A DNA stretch of 64,000 nt, taken from positions 126,001 through 190,000 of the forward strand of contig JAQFVV010006734.1 of NCBI GenBank assembly GCA_028023455.1, read 5' to 3'. The translations under genes were made by a program, and so were the position numbers. Source of the DNA: Epiperipatus broadwayi (lineage: Eukaryota > Onychophora > Udeonychophora > Euonychophora > Peripatidae). This document shows positions 1 to 11,632 of this stretch, piece after piece; positions within the stretch are counted from its first letter, which is position 1; each line of letters begins with the position of its first letter. The notes below the pieces were generated by a model. That model did not search any database. It had not been told where the DNA came from and was given only the letters and a program-made list of their open reading frames with translations.

Positions 1-70
1 TTTCATTATAATTTAACTTTATTAATATGAGAAAAATATGAATTCAATAAAATGCAGAACAATTTCTTAC
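1..70 (-). other. Start of the next KIF16B intron
   Basis: The 70 bases below the last visible exon begin with a consensus donor (GTAAGAAATT on the minus strand). No further coding sequence is visible. Confidence 0.7.
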
Positions 71-190
71 CTGCCACCATTATGGTTTTTGCATTGCCTC
101 CAAGGCTGTCTTTAAGGAGCCATGTAAGGACGGAATCTCGATATGGAATAAAGATTTGTTTATTTTTATTAGAATGAGAAGAAAGATCAG
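71..190 (-). CDS. KIF16B: KIF16B-like kinesin-3, loop-12/alpha-5 exon (last visible exon)
   Basis: This 120-bp exon encodes [20 protein letters not shown]... to ...[12 protein letters not shown], ending with the first base of the next codon (joined 250-289). IPYRDS.LT.LL.DSLGGN is the conserved alpha-5 region of all kinesins. Loop 12 (SSHSNKNKQ) is where kinesin-3 proteins carry the lysine-rich K-loop; here it holds only two lysines. Acceptor TTAATTTAG; donor GGCAG followed by GTAAGA. The next exon (starting near TISPA in the family) and the FHA, coiled-coil and PX regions lie beyond position 1. Confidence 0.95.
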
Positions 191-1390
191 CTAAATTAAA
201 TAAAAATTATATTAGTAAAAAATATTATTGAATAAAAAAGAAATAAATAAATATTAAAATAAGCATTATAATTAGAAATACTGTTATTTTTAAAAAATTA
301 TATTAACTATGCAGACATAATTTTTTTTTGCTCATACTTAAAAATATTTCCAAACTTATATAAATACTCTAACCTACAACTTTTTACATAACTGATCTAT
401 ACATAAGTTGAAAAAAAAAAAACCTTTACAACTGTGATCTATTCTGCCTAAAGAGAATCTTTTTCTAATGATTATATTTGCAGAGCATTAATGAATTGAA
501 ATATTGTTCTAAAGAATAGATTACTTGAAGCAATGTATTTTCAATAATATTTCAAATGATTGATGTCCGATAATTAACAATTTTAATATAAATAATGTTT
601 ATTTTGCAAGACAAATTATGTTTATGACAATGAATTTAAGTTATTCCCCATTCCTCTTTTTCATTATCTTAATTAGAATTATTAAAGTTTGATTAGTATA
701 ATAAAAAAAGTAAAATAAATTTGTTGCAAATGAGTATTTTTTTTCTCTCTTTTTCATACCATTAAACTGAATTCAATTCTAAATAGTAGGAAGTGTTTAG
801 AATGTTTTTAACAAATTTCTGTAAATATATATGTCAGATTTTTTTTTTTTTAATATAAGTAATGATTTACACAGGTTAGATTTATATAAGTAGAGAGCTA
901 TATGAACTTTTAAGTGCAATTGACAATAATGACCTCTACATTTTCTTGAAGCCATTAATGAAAATAATAATTAATATATTCAATGAATGGCAATTATTTA
1001 CATTTAAAATATTTGCAACATCTGGCAATGTCCATTGCCTTAGTTGAGTTAATAAAGAAATTATGTATTTAATCTACAGACACCTTCATCCAACATAGTA
1101 AATGAAGCAAAAAAAAAAAAAAAATCACTATGTTAAATAAAATAATGGTAATTGAATATTTAAAAACAAAAAATGAATGCATAACATTGTAATACATCCA
1201 ACAACTTTTACCATCACTATTTTAGTGTTAATAAAATTACAAAAAAATACAAATATTAAAAACCAGTTATTTATAGTGATATATATATATATAGTAAATA
1301 AAAGCATTATTTTAGTTTATTTTAATGATATATATATAATACTATTGTATATGTATAGAAATGATTATTATTATTTTTTCATATGTCAAA

Positions 1391-1472
1391 TGCATTGACC
1401 AGGAAGCGAACCCATGTGAACAGGGGTCAGCTGTTTGGAAGGCAGCTCTGCTAACCACTAGGTTATCAACGC
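1391..1472 (-). pseudogene. tRNA-Gly(UCC)-like pseudogene or SINE head
   Basis: Read on the minus strand this starts GCGTTGATAACC and ends CTTCCTGGTCAATGCA. It matches the tRNA-Gly(UCC) layout: an A-box-like TAGTGGTTAGCAG, anticodon loop CTTCCAA with UCC, and a B-box-like GGGTTCGCTTCC. The acceptor ends (GCGTTGA ... TCAATGC) still pair. About ten extra bases lie between the anticodon arm and the T arm, so it is not a working tRNA. It is either a tRNA pseudogene or the head of a tRNA-derived SINE; no clear SINE body or A-tail was seen next to it. Confidence 0.7.
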
Positions 1473-2021
1473 TTGACTAGAAATAATTATTTTCATCCAC
1501 TACCATGAAAATAGCAATTTTCACTATTTTTTTTTTTAAATTGTTTTTGCTGTTGATACAGCTGAAAAAAGAATAAAACAATTCATTTCCTCTTGCTTTA
1601 GTATATTATAATTTTTTTTCCCTTCTAGTGGTAATTTAAAAAAAAAAAAAAACAATTAAAAAAAATAACCTCATTTTCTTTCTTTTAATTAATAGAATTT
1701 TTTTATTTAAATGAGTGGGGGGGGGGTGAATTTTATTCTAATAAGAAAATTAACAAAATGAAATGTTGTCAAACGTGATTAAAAAAAAAAATTAAAATTA
1801 AAAAGTCCAAATATTGTGCCATTATTTATTTACAATTTATACCATCAATTTTAAAAATGGTAATTATAATTTTAAATAATCAATAAAGAAATGTTTTAAA
1901 ACTTTATAACATACATATAATTAAAACTATTGCTTTTATTATTCTTTTTCCAGCACATTTTATGCTCATAAAGCTGTGGTATATATAAGACACTATGTGC
2001 TTAATTTTAAGAACATCTTAC

Positions 2022-3217
2022 TGTGGTATTTTGTAAAAATTGCAGATAAGTTTGTGCACTCCAGAAAAACTAGAATTTATTTCGAGAGGTTGTTTTCAGA
2101 TGGCACACTGATAACTGAGGAATTTAATTAAGGCATTAACATAATGGAAACGATAATTCCAAGAGATATTTGCTGATTGCAAATATTTCTAGATAAGAGA
2201 CCTTGCCTTATTAGACAATGTAATTAATTGCTGCAGTTATCAGAAAGCTATAAGACTGTGTAACAATTATGGAAGACAGTTCTTTGAGTAGAGATATCTC
2301 ACGTCAGTGCTTGCGGTTGATGACCAGCACCCAGTGGAAATGTAGTCCATGGGTATGGCTGAAAGAACCCATAGAGATGGGGAGACCGCAGCAGAGATAT
2401 TGAGAGCATCCATTGCAAGAAAACAGCGTGGGAATTGCAAATTACCCTCGTTGAGAAAGAAGAGATCAACATAGTGAATACAGAGTGTATTCAGTGAATT
2501 CGAGCAGAGCATTCATTGAAGAGAACAGTGTGGGAATTGCGAATTACCCTAGTTGAGAAAGAAGAGATCAACATCGTGAATACAGAGTGTATTCAGTGAA
2601 TTCGAGTAGAGCATCCGCTGCAAGAAAACAGCGTGGGAATTGAACATTAGCGAACTGTAGAGATAGAGTGTTGCAGACTATTCAATATTCAGACTTCGTA
2701 AAATATGGTGAGTCTTTCATTGTATATATTTATTTGCTGACTGCACAGTCATACTTGGCACAGTCGACAGGATGGAACCAGTGAGTAGCAAATAAGTTTT
2801 GCATTGCAACAAGTTAGCTATAGATGGAAAAACCTGGTGAAAATGGAAATCCCAGTTAGTAACGTTAATAACGAAAGTGAATAGCTAAAGTTTCGCTGCA
2901 AGTTACGTGATATAACAACGGTGAAAGTTTGGAAATAAAACGCTTGCGCAGTCACCATCGGAAGCCGAGTCCCACCACGCTTGTGCAGTCACCACTGAAC
3001 GTAACTGACGAAGAAGTTCGGCAGCAATTTTGAATAGAATATTTCTGAGTGAAATAACAGGAAAGTAGAAATAGAAAAACAACACCAAGGCATCGCAACA
3101 AGAGTTTTTCTGGAGTGGGGGAAGGTGTGGTATTTTGTAAAAATTGCAGATAAGTTTGTGCACTCCAGAAAAACTAGAATTTATTCGAGAGGTTGTTTCA
3201 GATCGTGCACTGATAAC
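2022..3217 (+). mobile_element. Small non-autonomous LTR-type element (TRIM-like)
   Basis: A ~94-bp sequence starting TGTGGTATTTTG (2022-2115) recurs in the same orientation at 3126-3217. Directly before the second copy is a purine-only run (3112-3125, GGAGTGGGGGAAGG), the expected place and composition of a polypurine tract. Between them is a non-coding body more GC-rich than its surroundings, with CpG sites and a ~103-bp tandem repeat at 2403-2642. A TTGGCACAGTCGACAGG stretch near 2756 could be a primer site, which would make the true 5' LTR about 730 bp and the 3' one truncated. A diverged relative lies at 26650-27440. No gag or pol is present. LTR limits are uncertain. Confidence 0.55.
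2403..2642. repeat. ~103-bp tandem repeat, 2.3 copies
   Basis: Units begin AGAGCATCC/AGAGCATTC at 2403, 2506 and 2608 (spacing 103 and 102). They share AACAG.GTGGGAATTG, a GTTGAGAAAGAAGAGATC block and GTGAATACAGAGTGTATTC. The third unit breaks off after GTGGGAATTG. It lies inside the LTR-type element at 2022-3217. Short open frames on either strand here are by-products of the repeat. Confidence 0.85.
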
Positions 3218-3991
3218 AATTAACAAAATCATTTTTATTAATTGTTTTTAAAATAAGATTATGTTAAATACATAAAGTTATGATAATAATTCATATACTT
3301 TTCAAAAACTGTATTAATTATATTTTCTTGTATTACTTTAAATTATGATCATAGAGATCATTTAGTTAAGGATGCTACAGCTTCATGGTTTAGTGAATGG
3401 AGTTGAATCTAGGCTAAGTAAATTAGAATTTTTTTTTCAGGTTTTAATCATGTTTAAGATTATTCTTTCTGATAACTGACTTTTAGTCAACCCAGATAAT
3501 TATCTAATATTGGTTGATAAATGAGTATCTACATATTCTTAGTTAGAGAATAAAACAGGCATTTGTCAGCAAATCTGGTAATTAATGCCTTCTTCCTCAC
3601 TTTTCCTCTATGAGGGTCTGTTGGAGAAACATTTTCCTTAAGTGGATCATTTAAATGCTGTTCAAAACAAATGTATTAAATTTTGATGCAATTAAATTAT
3701 TATTAAAGTTATAATTTTTCAAATTAAAATTGAAAAAGAATTTTTTTTTTTGTATTTTGCCTCCCACCCAAGAATCAAATTTTTTACAAATATAAAATCA
3801 CAAATAAAATAAAACAATTTAAATTCAAGATTTATAATTAAAACAAAATCATAACTAAAGATCATAATGTTAAAAATATTACAATCATGTTAAATTGTTT
3901 TGTAAAATAAATAAACATATCTTATTTAATTCTTAATTTAAATATAATTACAATACTTTTAAAATATAATAACAATAAAAAAAAAATGTAC

Positions 3992-4092
3992 CTAAAGCAG
4001 AAATAACATTGCCGAGAGTTACTAAGGATTTATTTATACTAGCACCTTCTTTTAATCTCTGACCAGTTGCTCCAGTTGCATCAGCACGTTCA
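3992..4092 (-). CDS. KIF16B: KIF16B-like kinesin-3, [10 protein letters not shown] exon
   Basis: This 101-bp exon encodes [20 protein letters not shown]... to ...[11 protein letters not shown] (joined 217-249), after a T that completes Ser 216 and before a G that begins Ala 250. [10 protein letters not shown] is the loop-11 signature of KIF16-type motors; [16 protein letters not shown] is helix alpha-4, which contacts the microtubule. Acceptor AATTTACAG; donor TTTAG followed by GTACAT. STARD9 diverges in the ATGATG stretch, so this exon is the best argument for KIF16B. Confidence 0.96.
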
Positions 4093-5043
4093 CTGTAAAT
4101 TAATTAAATAACAAAATAAATATTACACGAGTTCTAATATAACAGTACTCCTTCACATATTCAAAACAATGCAATATCTTTACTAAATTATCCAACCTAG
4201 ATTACAATTTCAACTGTTCAAGAATCTCCTTCAGAGTTTTTTGCTGTTCGATTTACAAATGTTAAATATTTTTTAGCAAAACGTTCTGAGGAAGACTGTT
4301 GGTCAATCAAAACCATTAGCTGAATTGAAGAATTTAATAAGGATATTACATTATATTGAAGTGTAATAGAGTATTTAAACATTATTATTTATATTAGAAA
4401 TAATTATAACTAACAAAGAAAAAAATATTAAAAAAGAGAGGAATATTTCATATAATATTCTCAATGGACCATCAAATAATAAAATAAGTTATATATGTAT
4501 AAAATATTGGATTTCAATATTTCCCTTCAAAATAATTGTCAATAAACAATATTTTTTATATATTTGATGATACAGTCAATCTTAATAATAAAATTTGTAA
4601 TGACTTTAATCCTGCTATGTCATATAAGGTAACAGTTCCTACAAAAGATATTTTTAAATCTTCCTCAATAGCAAAATGAATGTCTTCCCATGTGATGATC
4701 CTATACTCAAGCATTCTATCAGTACTTCATTTTATTTCAACCATCTATATTTATTACAGTATTGGTTTTATTAGTTAATTACTCATATTCTATAAAAATG
4801 ACAAGGAATTCTAATTTTGGAAAAGGTATCATAGCAAAGTCATCCAATTTATTGAGTATATACATGGGATTTGACTTTCTAATTATTAATATCAAATCAA
4901 CTCTAAACTTCCTTATCATTTTACACTACACAAAAGTGGCATATTAGTTTTCCTATTTGAAAATACAATGACACTAAATTTGTACAAACATTGTTAAAAT
5001 ATTACCAAAATCACACTTTTTCATTATGTTTTCCGTAATATCA

Positions 5044-5188
5044 TATAAATACAATTTCCACAAACTTCAAACACTTTTTAGCAAACTCTTTATTTGTACA
5101 TACACTGCAAGTCAGTTGAAATGTAGGTGCATGTACAAATAAAGAGTTTGCTAAAAAGTGTTTGAAGTTTGTGGAAATTGTATTTATA
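5044..5188. repeat. Perfect palindrome, 58-bp arms (MITE/fold-back)
   Basis: Bases 5044-5101 (starting TATAAATACAATTTCC) are the exact reverse complement of 5131-5188, with a 29-bp spacer. By eye 58 of 58 positions match. The lack of decay suggests a recent or gene-converted hairpin element. Confidence 0.9.
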
Positions 5189-5524
5189 ACATTGTTAAAA
5201 GATATTTTATATGATTTACTTCTATTTCAAAATTATTTTGTTTTCTATCATCACTATAACAAGAGTTCTGAAATTGATGAATCTGATAAGTAAACAAAGT
5301 CTGAGAAAGAGAGATCTTCAGTATTTTCACTATCTAGTTACTTAACTTAGATACTGTAATGTGCAGCTTATAAAAAGACACATCCTGTTTTATTAATTTA
5401 TCCACAATATGAAAAATATTTTTCTTCCATAGGTTTTACTAAAATCAATATAGATATAATTAATAGTTACAAAGTTTTGATTATTTGTATTTTATTATAT
5501 CAACATTTTTTACACAGAAAAATA

Positions 5525-5646
5525 TAAAGAATATTAAATATAATCTTAATACAGTTTTAATGTAGAGTATTCTTTTCAAAAGCAGACATTATACTAAAAA
5601 AAAAAAAAAAAGAAAGAGGAATAAAGATTATATTTAATATTCTTTA
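5525..5646. repeat. 23-bp perfect inverted repeat around a poly-A run
   Basis: TAAAGAATATTAAATATAAT... at 5525-5547 is the exact reverse complement of 5624-5646; the ~76-bp spacer contains an A16 run. Probably a small fold-back sequence or relic; AT-rich, so chance contributes. Confidence 0.6.
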
Positions 5647-7977
5647 CATTTTCTCTATGCAAAAAGTAGTTATATCATTGCATACAGATTATTATGTTTC
5701 AATGACAGAGTTTTCAGAGTTTAAAAGTTTATTCTTATGCAGAAATATAATAATAATTTTAATTTTTTTTTTCCATTTTAAATTTACATGCCCATATATC
5801 AATACTTCTATTCCATATCTCCACTTCTTCGCATCACTGCAGCAAATTTATCTCATTCAATCCATTTAACATGTGGTCTCTTTAAAGGTCTTTTAAAATA
5901 TCCTGGAAAGCCATATGGAGCTTAAGAATCCTTTAAATTTTCCCATTATCATTGATAGCTGTTTTGTTTATCATTCTTCTTTGTGATTGTATCATAAATT
6001 TGTCCAGAAACTTTTCTTCACTCTAATCTAGAGCCATTTATTGTGAGCTTGAGTAATCAATAAACACCAGATAGTAGAAAGCTACTACAATACACCCATA
6101 GCTAGACAAGTTTCTGGGTTTGCCTTCATCAATGGGGCCAAGATTTAAAACTGGAATAAAAAAATGCATTAATGCATTTGCAGATACTTTTTGCTCATTC
6201 ATATAATTTAAAATAATAGTCTGAAATTAAAAAAAAAACTTTTAAGATTTTTCATTTGTATAATTATGAAGATCTGACATCAAAATCAGTTTCTCATTTT
6301 TATGTTTTCTAACTTTTGGCTATGATCTAGTCCTCACTAATATTGGAAAAAGCAAAAAAATGATCTGGCAATGAGGATATTATAACATTATACTATCTGG
6401 TAATCACTAGGTAAGTATTCAAACTTATAGAAGATGCAATAGAATGGAGATAACTGCTATTGGAAACACAGAATTAAGCATGTGATAATGCCATATAATA
6501 TTGTTGTTAGTTTGTGTGATCTGTTATCCTATTGTTCTCCTAGTAAATATCCAACTTTCAAATTCATAAATATCACATATGAGTACTTCTTTTAATAAAT
6601 ATTAAGTTATTTCTACAAACACCACTACATGCAGATTTAATTTTATGACTGATTTCATCCATTGTCTCTATTTATATTTCTAATTTGATTTCTAATATAT
6701 ATTTGCTTTTTGTAAAAAAATATTGAACATTATTTAAAATTTTTGTATTAAATTTTTTACTGCACCTTTTTTTAGCTTGAGTAACATTTTTTGCAATTCT
6801 AAAACATTATTTATAAAAATAATCACATCATATGCAAATTTTAAATAAATTTGCATAACTATGCAAAATATTTCTATGAATTTTGGAAAGATTGAGTCAT
6901 CTTATTAATGTTACTCTTCATACTGCCATCATACAATCTGACTGTGATCTCTTCATTGCTGTGGTGTTTTAATATATATTTTTCACAATTTGACAATAAG
7001 TTGGGTTTATGTGATAGTGTTTCAAAGTTTTAATCACAGCAAAATGCTATTAGAATAAAATGTCTTTTAGTAATACAAATGCAATATAAAATACCAACTT
7101 GTATTTATACTCTTTTGATTAGCTTAAATTTAAAGTTCTTAGTAAATAATTCATAATATTCTATGTAAATATGTAGTCCTTATAGCTGATAAAAGATTGA
7201 TGGTTTCTTATCTTTACTATTGAAGTGGTAAATCTGTGATACAGATTTTTTGCTTCACTGTCTTTATAACACTTCTCAAAAACATATAAAAAAAATCAGG
7301 AAGATAAATAATATTCATCAAAATGTTGATTGGCTATTTCTGGAGAAAATTCTCATCTATCTATGGATCAGACTTTTTTTTTTAAAGATTTAGAATATGA
7401 TATTTTTTTCTTGCTATGAAAAATTCTTCCTATGGAGAAGTTCTATATATTTTTTCTCTAATCAATGTATTAATATATAAATATACATACAATAAAAATA
7501 TGTTTTAGTAAATTCTACATAAAATATATAAAATAGTTTCATAAGCATAAAATATATCTAAGTGAATGCAAGCTTGTATAACCATATATATATATACAAA
7601 AAAACACGAATATTGTCTAAACACATAATTAACAAATATAAAAATTACTATTATAACTTATAATAATAAATGTGCAATACTTCACTAATAAATTGTAGTA
7701 TTACAATTATGCTATGTTTTTGTACATTTGTATGTTTATATAATATATTCTTTTAGTGTATTTTAATTTGTTTACTTTTGTTTTTATTTTTAGTTTCAAA
7801 TATATTTCTAAAATACTTGCTTTGATCAAGATTATATTAAATAATCAAAACAATGATGTATATAATGTACACATATTGGTCATAATATATTTGACCAGTA
7901 ATAAACAAATTTAAAAAGTACAGTGTTAATAAATTATAATATTAAACAATAAATTACATAAAAATATATATTTATAC

Positions 7978-8045
7978 CTTCCTGCTAAGTCAACCAAATT
8001 AACTTTGCTAACAATCTCACTTGGCATGTCTCTATTAAATTTAGC
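7978..8045 (-). CDS. KIF16B: KIF16B-like kinesin-3, switch II exon, first half
   Basis: This 68-bp exon encodes AKFNRDMPSEIVSKVNLVDL plus AG and the first two bases of Ser 216 (joined 194-216). It carries the first part of switch II, DLAG; the Ser-Glu that completes DLAGSE comes from the next exon, so an intron interrupts the motif. Acceptor TATGTTTTAG followed by GCT; donor GGAAG followed by GTATAA. AKF...MP.E..SK..LVDLAG is the KIF16B pattern. The 12.3-kb intron upstream of it is the largest between visible exons. Confidence 0.95.
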
Positions 8046-8112
8046 CTAAAACATATATAAATAGATAATAATATACATATACAGAAACAATGCATAATGC
8101 TAGCTGATATCT

Positions 8113-9005
8113 ATATAAAATATTTGAAATGCTCCATAGCTATATTGTTTCAGCCACACATCAAATATTTAATATAGATTACAGTTAGTGTTATACAGTG
8201 TTTCTATTTTTTATATTTAAATTTGGGGAGTAACATTTGTTTATTTGTATACGATTTTGGCTTACTTAGTTTCATATTCTTTATTTAAATTAGTTTGAAT
8301 TTTAGTATATATAAATTATTATGTTTTGGGCAAACCGTGTACTATTTTCCATTACTTACCGATATTTCGATGAACTAGCATCCGCCATTGTCAAGGTTAA
8401 CTTTTGAAAGAAAAATTGTTAGATCTCAAACAGTAATGTGACTGAGTGCGACATGAAAAATGAGATTCAACTTGAAGTAGTTCAGCATTTAAAATATGAG
8501 GCTTATCAAAATGTTTATTTCCCTCAGTTTTTTCACCTATTAATTTTAAAATGAGATTCAACTTGAAGTAGTTCAGCATTTAAAATATGAGGCTTATCAA
8601 AATGTTTATTTCCCTCAGTTTTTTCACCTATTAATTGATAAGCCTCATATTTTAAATGCTGAACTACTTCAAGTTGAATCTCATTTCTCATCTCGCACTC
8701 AGTCACATTACTGTTTGAGATCTAACGATTTTTCTTCCAAAAGTTAACCATGACAATGGCGGATGCTAGTTCATCGAAATATCGGTAAGTAATGGAAAAG
8801 AGCATATGGTTTGCCCAAAACATAATAATTTATCTATATCATACAACCCTGAAAGCATTAAATATAATATATATATATAATATCATTGCAGTATACATTG
8901 AAGGGATTTCCTTTTCAATGGGCTACAAAAATTCAGTCTATTCTTTGTTTAAAGAGAAAGTGTAGCTGAAACAATATAGCTATGTGGCACTTCAAATTTA
9001 TTATA
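8113..9005. repeat. Nested large palindrome, possibly Penelope-like terminal module
   Basis: Core arms are about 8313-8455 and 8690-8831, beginning AAATTATTATGTTTTGGGCA and ending in its reverse complement. They share TAGATCT..AACAGTAATGTGACTGAGTG and a GATATTTCGATGAACTAGCA block. In the left half a 91-bp unit is tandemly duplicated (8460-8550 and 8551-8640). Outside the core, 8113-8154 and 8965-9005 form a second inverted pair (CTATATTGTTTCAGC). The phrase GACAATGGCGGATGCTAGTT followed by CATCGAAATATCGG resembles in layout the GACAAAGACTATGAAGCTAG/TCGAAA end of the Penelope-like fragment at 26225-26290; that link is an inference. Confidence 0.75.
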
Positions 9006-9016
9006 TATATATATAT

Positions 9017-10960
9017 TGTAACAGGAACCAGGTTCGAACCCTATTACATGGGCCGACTACTTATCACAAAACCTTTACTTAAATCCTGCGCATATGTAAA
9101 TGCATGGTAGACATATAACCAAAATTATAAATATTATGAGAAGGCATTAAAGTTAAAATATATATATAATAATTTGTGTTAATAATATATAAAATCTAAT
9201 TTGGAAATTACTGAAATAAACATTTTTTTTTTATTATTATCATTGTAATAAATCTGGAATTTGGAGACAGAGATGCTTTCTATATATATGTATTGATTTG
9301 TTTATTCATCTTTCTACTGTTATATCTCCAAATTCATGGAAAATCTACATTTACAGTAAATGGTTATTTTTTCCACTTCTGTTCAAATTTTGTAATCGGA
9401 CAAAAGAAAGTGGATGTAAATGTACAAAAATAGTTTTTGATCAAAGCAGATAAACATCAGAAGTAATTTTATTTTAAACTAATCTGATAAATAGTAAATA
9501 TGTCAATTAAAATATTATCAGATTGAAAATTGATTGTGTGCTGAAATATTTATATTTTGTTTTCTCTAATTGATTTTAAAAAATGGAAGAAAAAGAAAGA
9601 AGATTCTAGAAGAAAATTCATAGCATCCAAGTAGATGGAGAGGATAAAAGGAAGGACAGAGAAAAAGAGGATTATTATTAAGCTGTAAAAAGGACAAATG
9701 AGTAAAACCAGAGACTAAAAAAAAAAAGTGATATGAAAAGAGTGGGGTAAAGCTAAAGCATGTTGGACTCTTACCTAGTACCCCATAAATGTTAATCATC
9801 AGAAATCCTGTGGCCTGCCTATTGCTGTAAACTATTGCTTTAAAGACTTCTGCTGATACTATAGGAAATCTTAAATGTGACCCTGAACTGAAGATTGAAT
9901 ACCCAGAAAAAAAAACAAAAAATGAATTGATCAGAATAATGCATATGGCCAGTCTTCTAAATGTAAGCTTATCGACATGTAGTAATCTTATATGTTCCCA
10001 GGAACAAAGAAACTATTCTGGTATATACAGTATATATATTTAAATATTTTATATCTATCAAATATATCTTAAATGTAATAAAGAAAGAATTTAAACATAA
10101 TTAATATGCTAATCATTATATTTAAATTGTTTGAACATATTGTACCACTATTAAATATTAGGGAATCAATGAATAAAAGATTTTTGATGTACATCTTCTC
10201 AAAATTTATACATAATTATTTTTATAGTTATAATCATTTATTTACTTGTATTACACATATGTGTGTAAATTTCAGCCAAATTTATACAACCAGTAATATA
10301 GAAGGTTTATAAATTAAATAATACTTTTAGGTTGATGGAATACTGGGGTCTAACAAATTTAGAATTAGATCTTATTAGCCTATTTTACAGAAATGTACAG
10401 ATAAGAGATTTTATATGTATTATAGAGACTGTTCAAATGAAATTATCATAACTTCTTATTCATAAACAATCCATGTACTCCAATGGTGCCATCATCACCA
10501 CCCCCTGAGATACTGAATCAAAGGGGTTGGGCGAATATCTCAAATGAATATATGAGGAAACAATGTATAAGTGTTACTGGTGTAATTCTTATAGTATCCA
10601 GTAGATTGGTGCTTGAGGTCAATAAATCAATGCTCATAAATAGACCAGGGCCAATTAAATATATATATCTTAAGGGAGATATTTTATTGGTAAACATAGC
10701 GAAGAGTTTGTTGTAGCTATTTGGGGTGCTTATCATAGTACTATTTGTTCTGATAATTTTAGTTAATACAATTTGGGGCAGATCCATTATTTGTATTGTC
10801 TTTCCCACTGAAAATTTTAGTGATTAATAATATGAATATTAAATCCATATCACTAAATGGTATGAACCAAGAATTTAGTTACACACAGGTTTGATGGTGA
10901 CTATATGTCCATCACTAATTAGATTAAAGGAAAAGAATAAATTGGGGTATACCCATTACA
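9017..10960 (+). mobile_element. 5' long terminal repeat of a non-autonomous LTR element
   Basis: Starts TGTAACAGGAACCAGGTTCG and ends CCCATTACA, giving the usual TG...CA ends inside short inverted ends TGTAA/TTACA. Its whole length (~1.94 kb) is repeated in the same orientation at 12736-14966. Matching landmarks occur in order: ATAAATCTGGAATT at 9249, the ATCAGAAA/ATCCTG segment near 9798, ATGCATATGGCCAGTCTT near 9938, CAATCCATG near 10468 and GGTTTGATGGTGACTATATG near 10888. The copies differ by many substitutions and small indels, so the insertion is old. Upstream is an AT microsatellite, so no target-site duplication can be called. Confidence 0.78.
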
Positions 10961-11237
10961 ATGGACTCCCAATAATGGCACTTCAAAGAAAGGAGCGCAA
11001 CTGAGTAGGAGGGATGAAAGAGTCAGAAACTAATAAAATAAAGCAATAAATAAATAAGCAGGGCAGAAACAGCAGACAATATAATATTTTGGGACTGGGT
11101 AATGAGTTCAGCATGTTTGTTAATAAAAAGATAAAAATACATTATAAGTAGAAATAATAAAAAGGAAAAATGGAATTAGTAAGTAGTTGTAGAATAAAAA
11201 AAAACACATGAAAACAAGATTGCAAAACAAAAAGAAA

Positions 11238-11381
11238 ATGGATCAAGATATTAAAGACAAGGAAAAGGAAGTAGGGATAATGAAGTTGATGATAAAAAAA
11301 TTTCAGGAACTTGAGAAAAAAATAGAATTAAAGTTTGGGGAAATACAAAAAAATATTGATATAATATTAGAAAAACAATAA
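11238..11381 (+). pseudogene. Short charged coiled-coil frame (gag-like remnant?)
   Basis: A 47-codon frame, MDQDIKDKEKEVGIMK ... IDIILEKQ, rich in Lys/Glu with hydrophobic spacing typical of a coiled coil. It stops a few bases before the hairpin insertion at 11385. Retrotransposon Gag proteins often start with such a segment, and position after the putative primer site fits, but no diagnostic Gag motif is present. It may be noise in an A-rich stretch. Confidence 0.35.
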
Positions 11382-11384
11382 AGT

Positions 11385-11567
11385 GTAATAGCTAAACAGC
11401 ATTAAGCTGTTTCACATGCGCTTTGCAGATTTTAACTATAAATGACTGAATACAAACACTTCAAAAGTTAAAGACTTTATCATGTGTTTGAAGTATTTGT
11501 ATTCAGTTATTTATAGTTAAAATCTGCAAAGCGCATGTGCAACAGCTTAATGCTGTTTAGTTATTAC
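11385..11567. mobile_element. Palindromic MITE-like insertion in the LTR element
   Basis: Bases 11385-11463 (GTAATAGCTAAACAGCATTA...) are nearly the reverse complement of 11485-11567 (...GTTATTAC). The ~80-bp arms differ at only a few positions and surround a ~20-bp loop. The outer end contains a smaller palindrome AACAGC-ATTAA-GCTGTT. Because it sits inside the internal region and is absent from the LTRs, it is probably a later nested insertion. Confidence 0.8.
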
Positions 11568-11632
11568 AGTTTATAAAACTTTGCGCTATATAAAATAATT
11601 GATTTAAAAACAATAAAAGTGATCTAAGAATT

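Larger units (their letters stand above)
191..3991 (-). other. KIF16B intron (3.8 kb)
   Basis: Holds the tRNA-Gly-like pseudogene (1391-1472), a G10 run at 1717-1726 and the LTR-type element at 2022-3217, each listed separately. The rest is AT-rich with long A or T runs, and I see nothing else in it apart from a faint copy (about 3535-3635) of an old dispersed repeat resembling 29370-29465. Confidence 0.8.
4093..7977 (-). other. KIF16B intron (3.9 kb)
   Basis: Two perfect inverted repeats (5044-5188 and 5525-5646) are listed separately. Near 6040 is a GAGCTTGAGTAATCAAT motif whose reverse complement recurs near 42455; it belongs to a faint dispersed family. I see nothing else: the remainder is AT-rich with no exon-like segment. 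Confidence 0.8.

Noticed and set aside
2267-3232. Minus-strand frames at 2267-2512 and 2903-3232
   Set aside because: They lie on tandem repeats and terminal repeats of the LTR-type element and show no domain.
8397-8640. Possible CRISPR-like repetition
   Set aside because: Only two adjacent 91-bp copies inside a palindrome in an animal intron; a tandem duplication, not an array.
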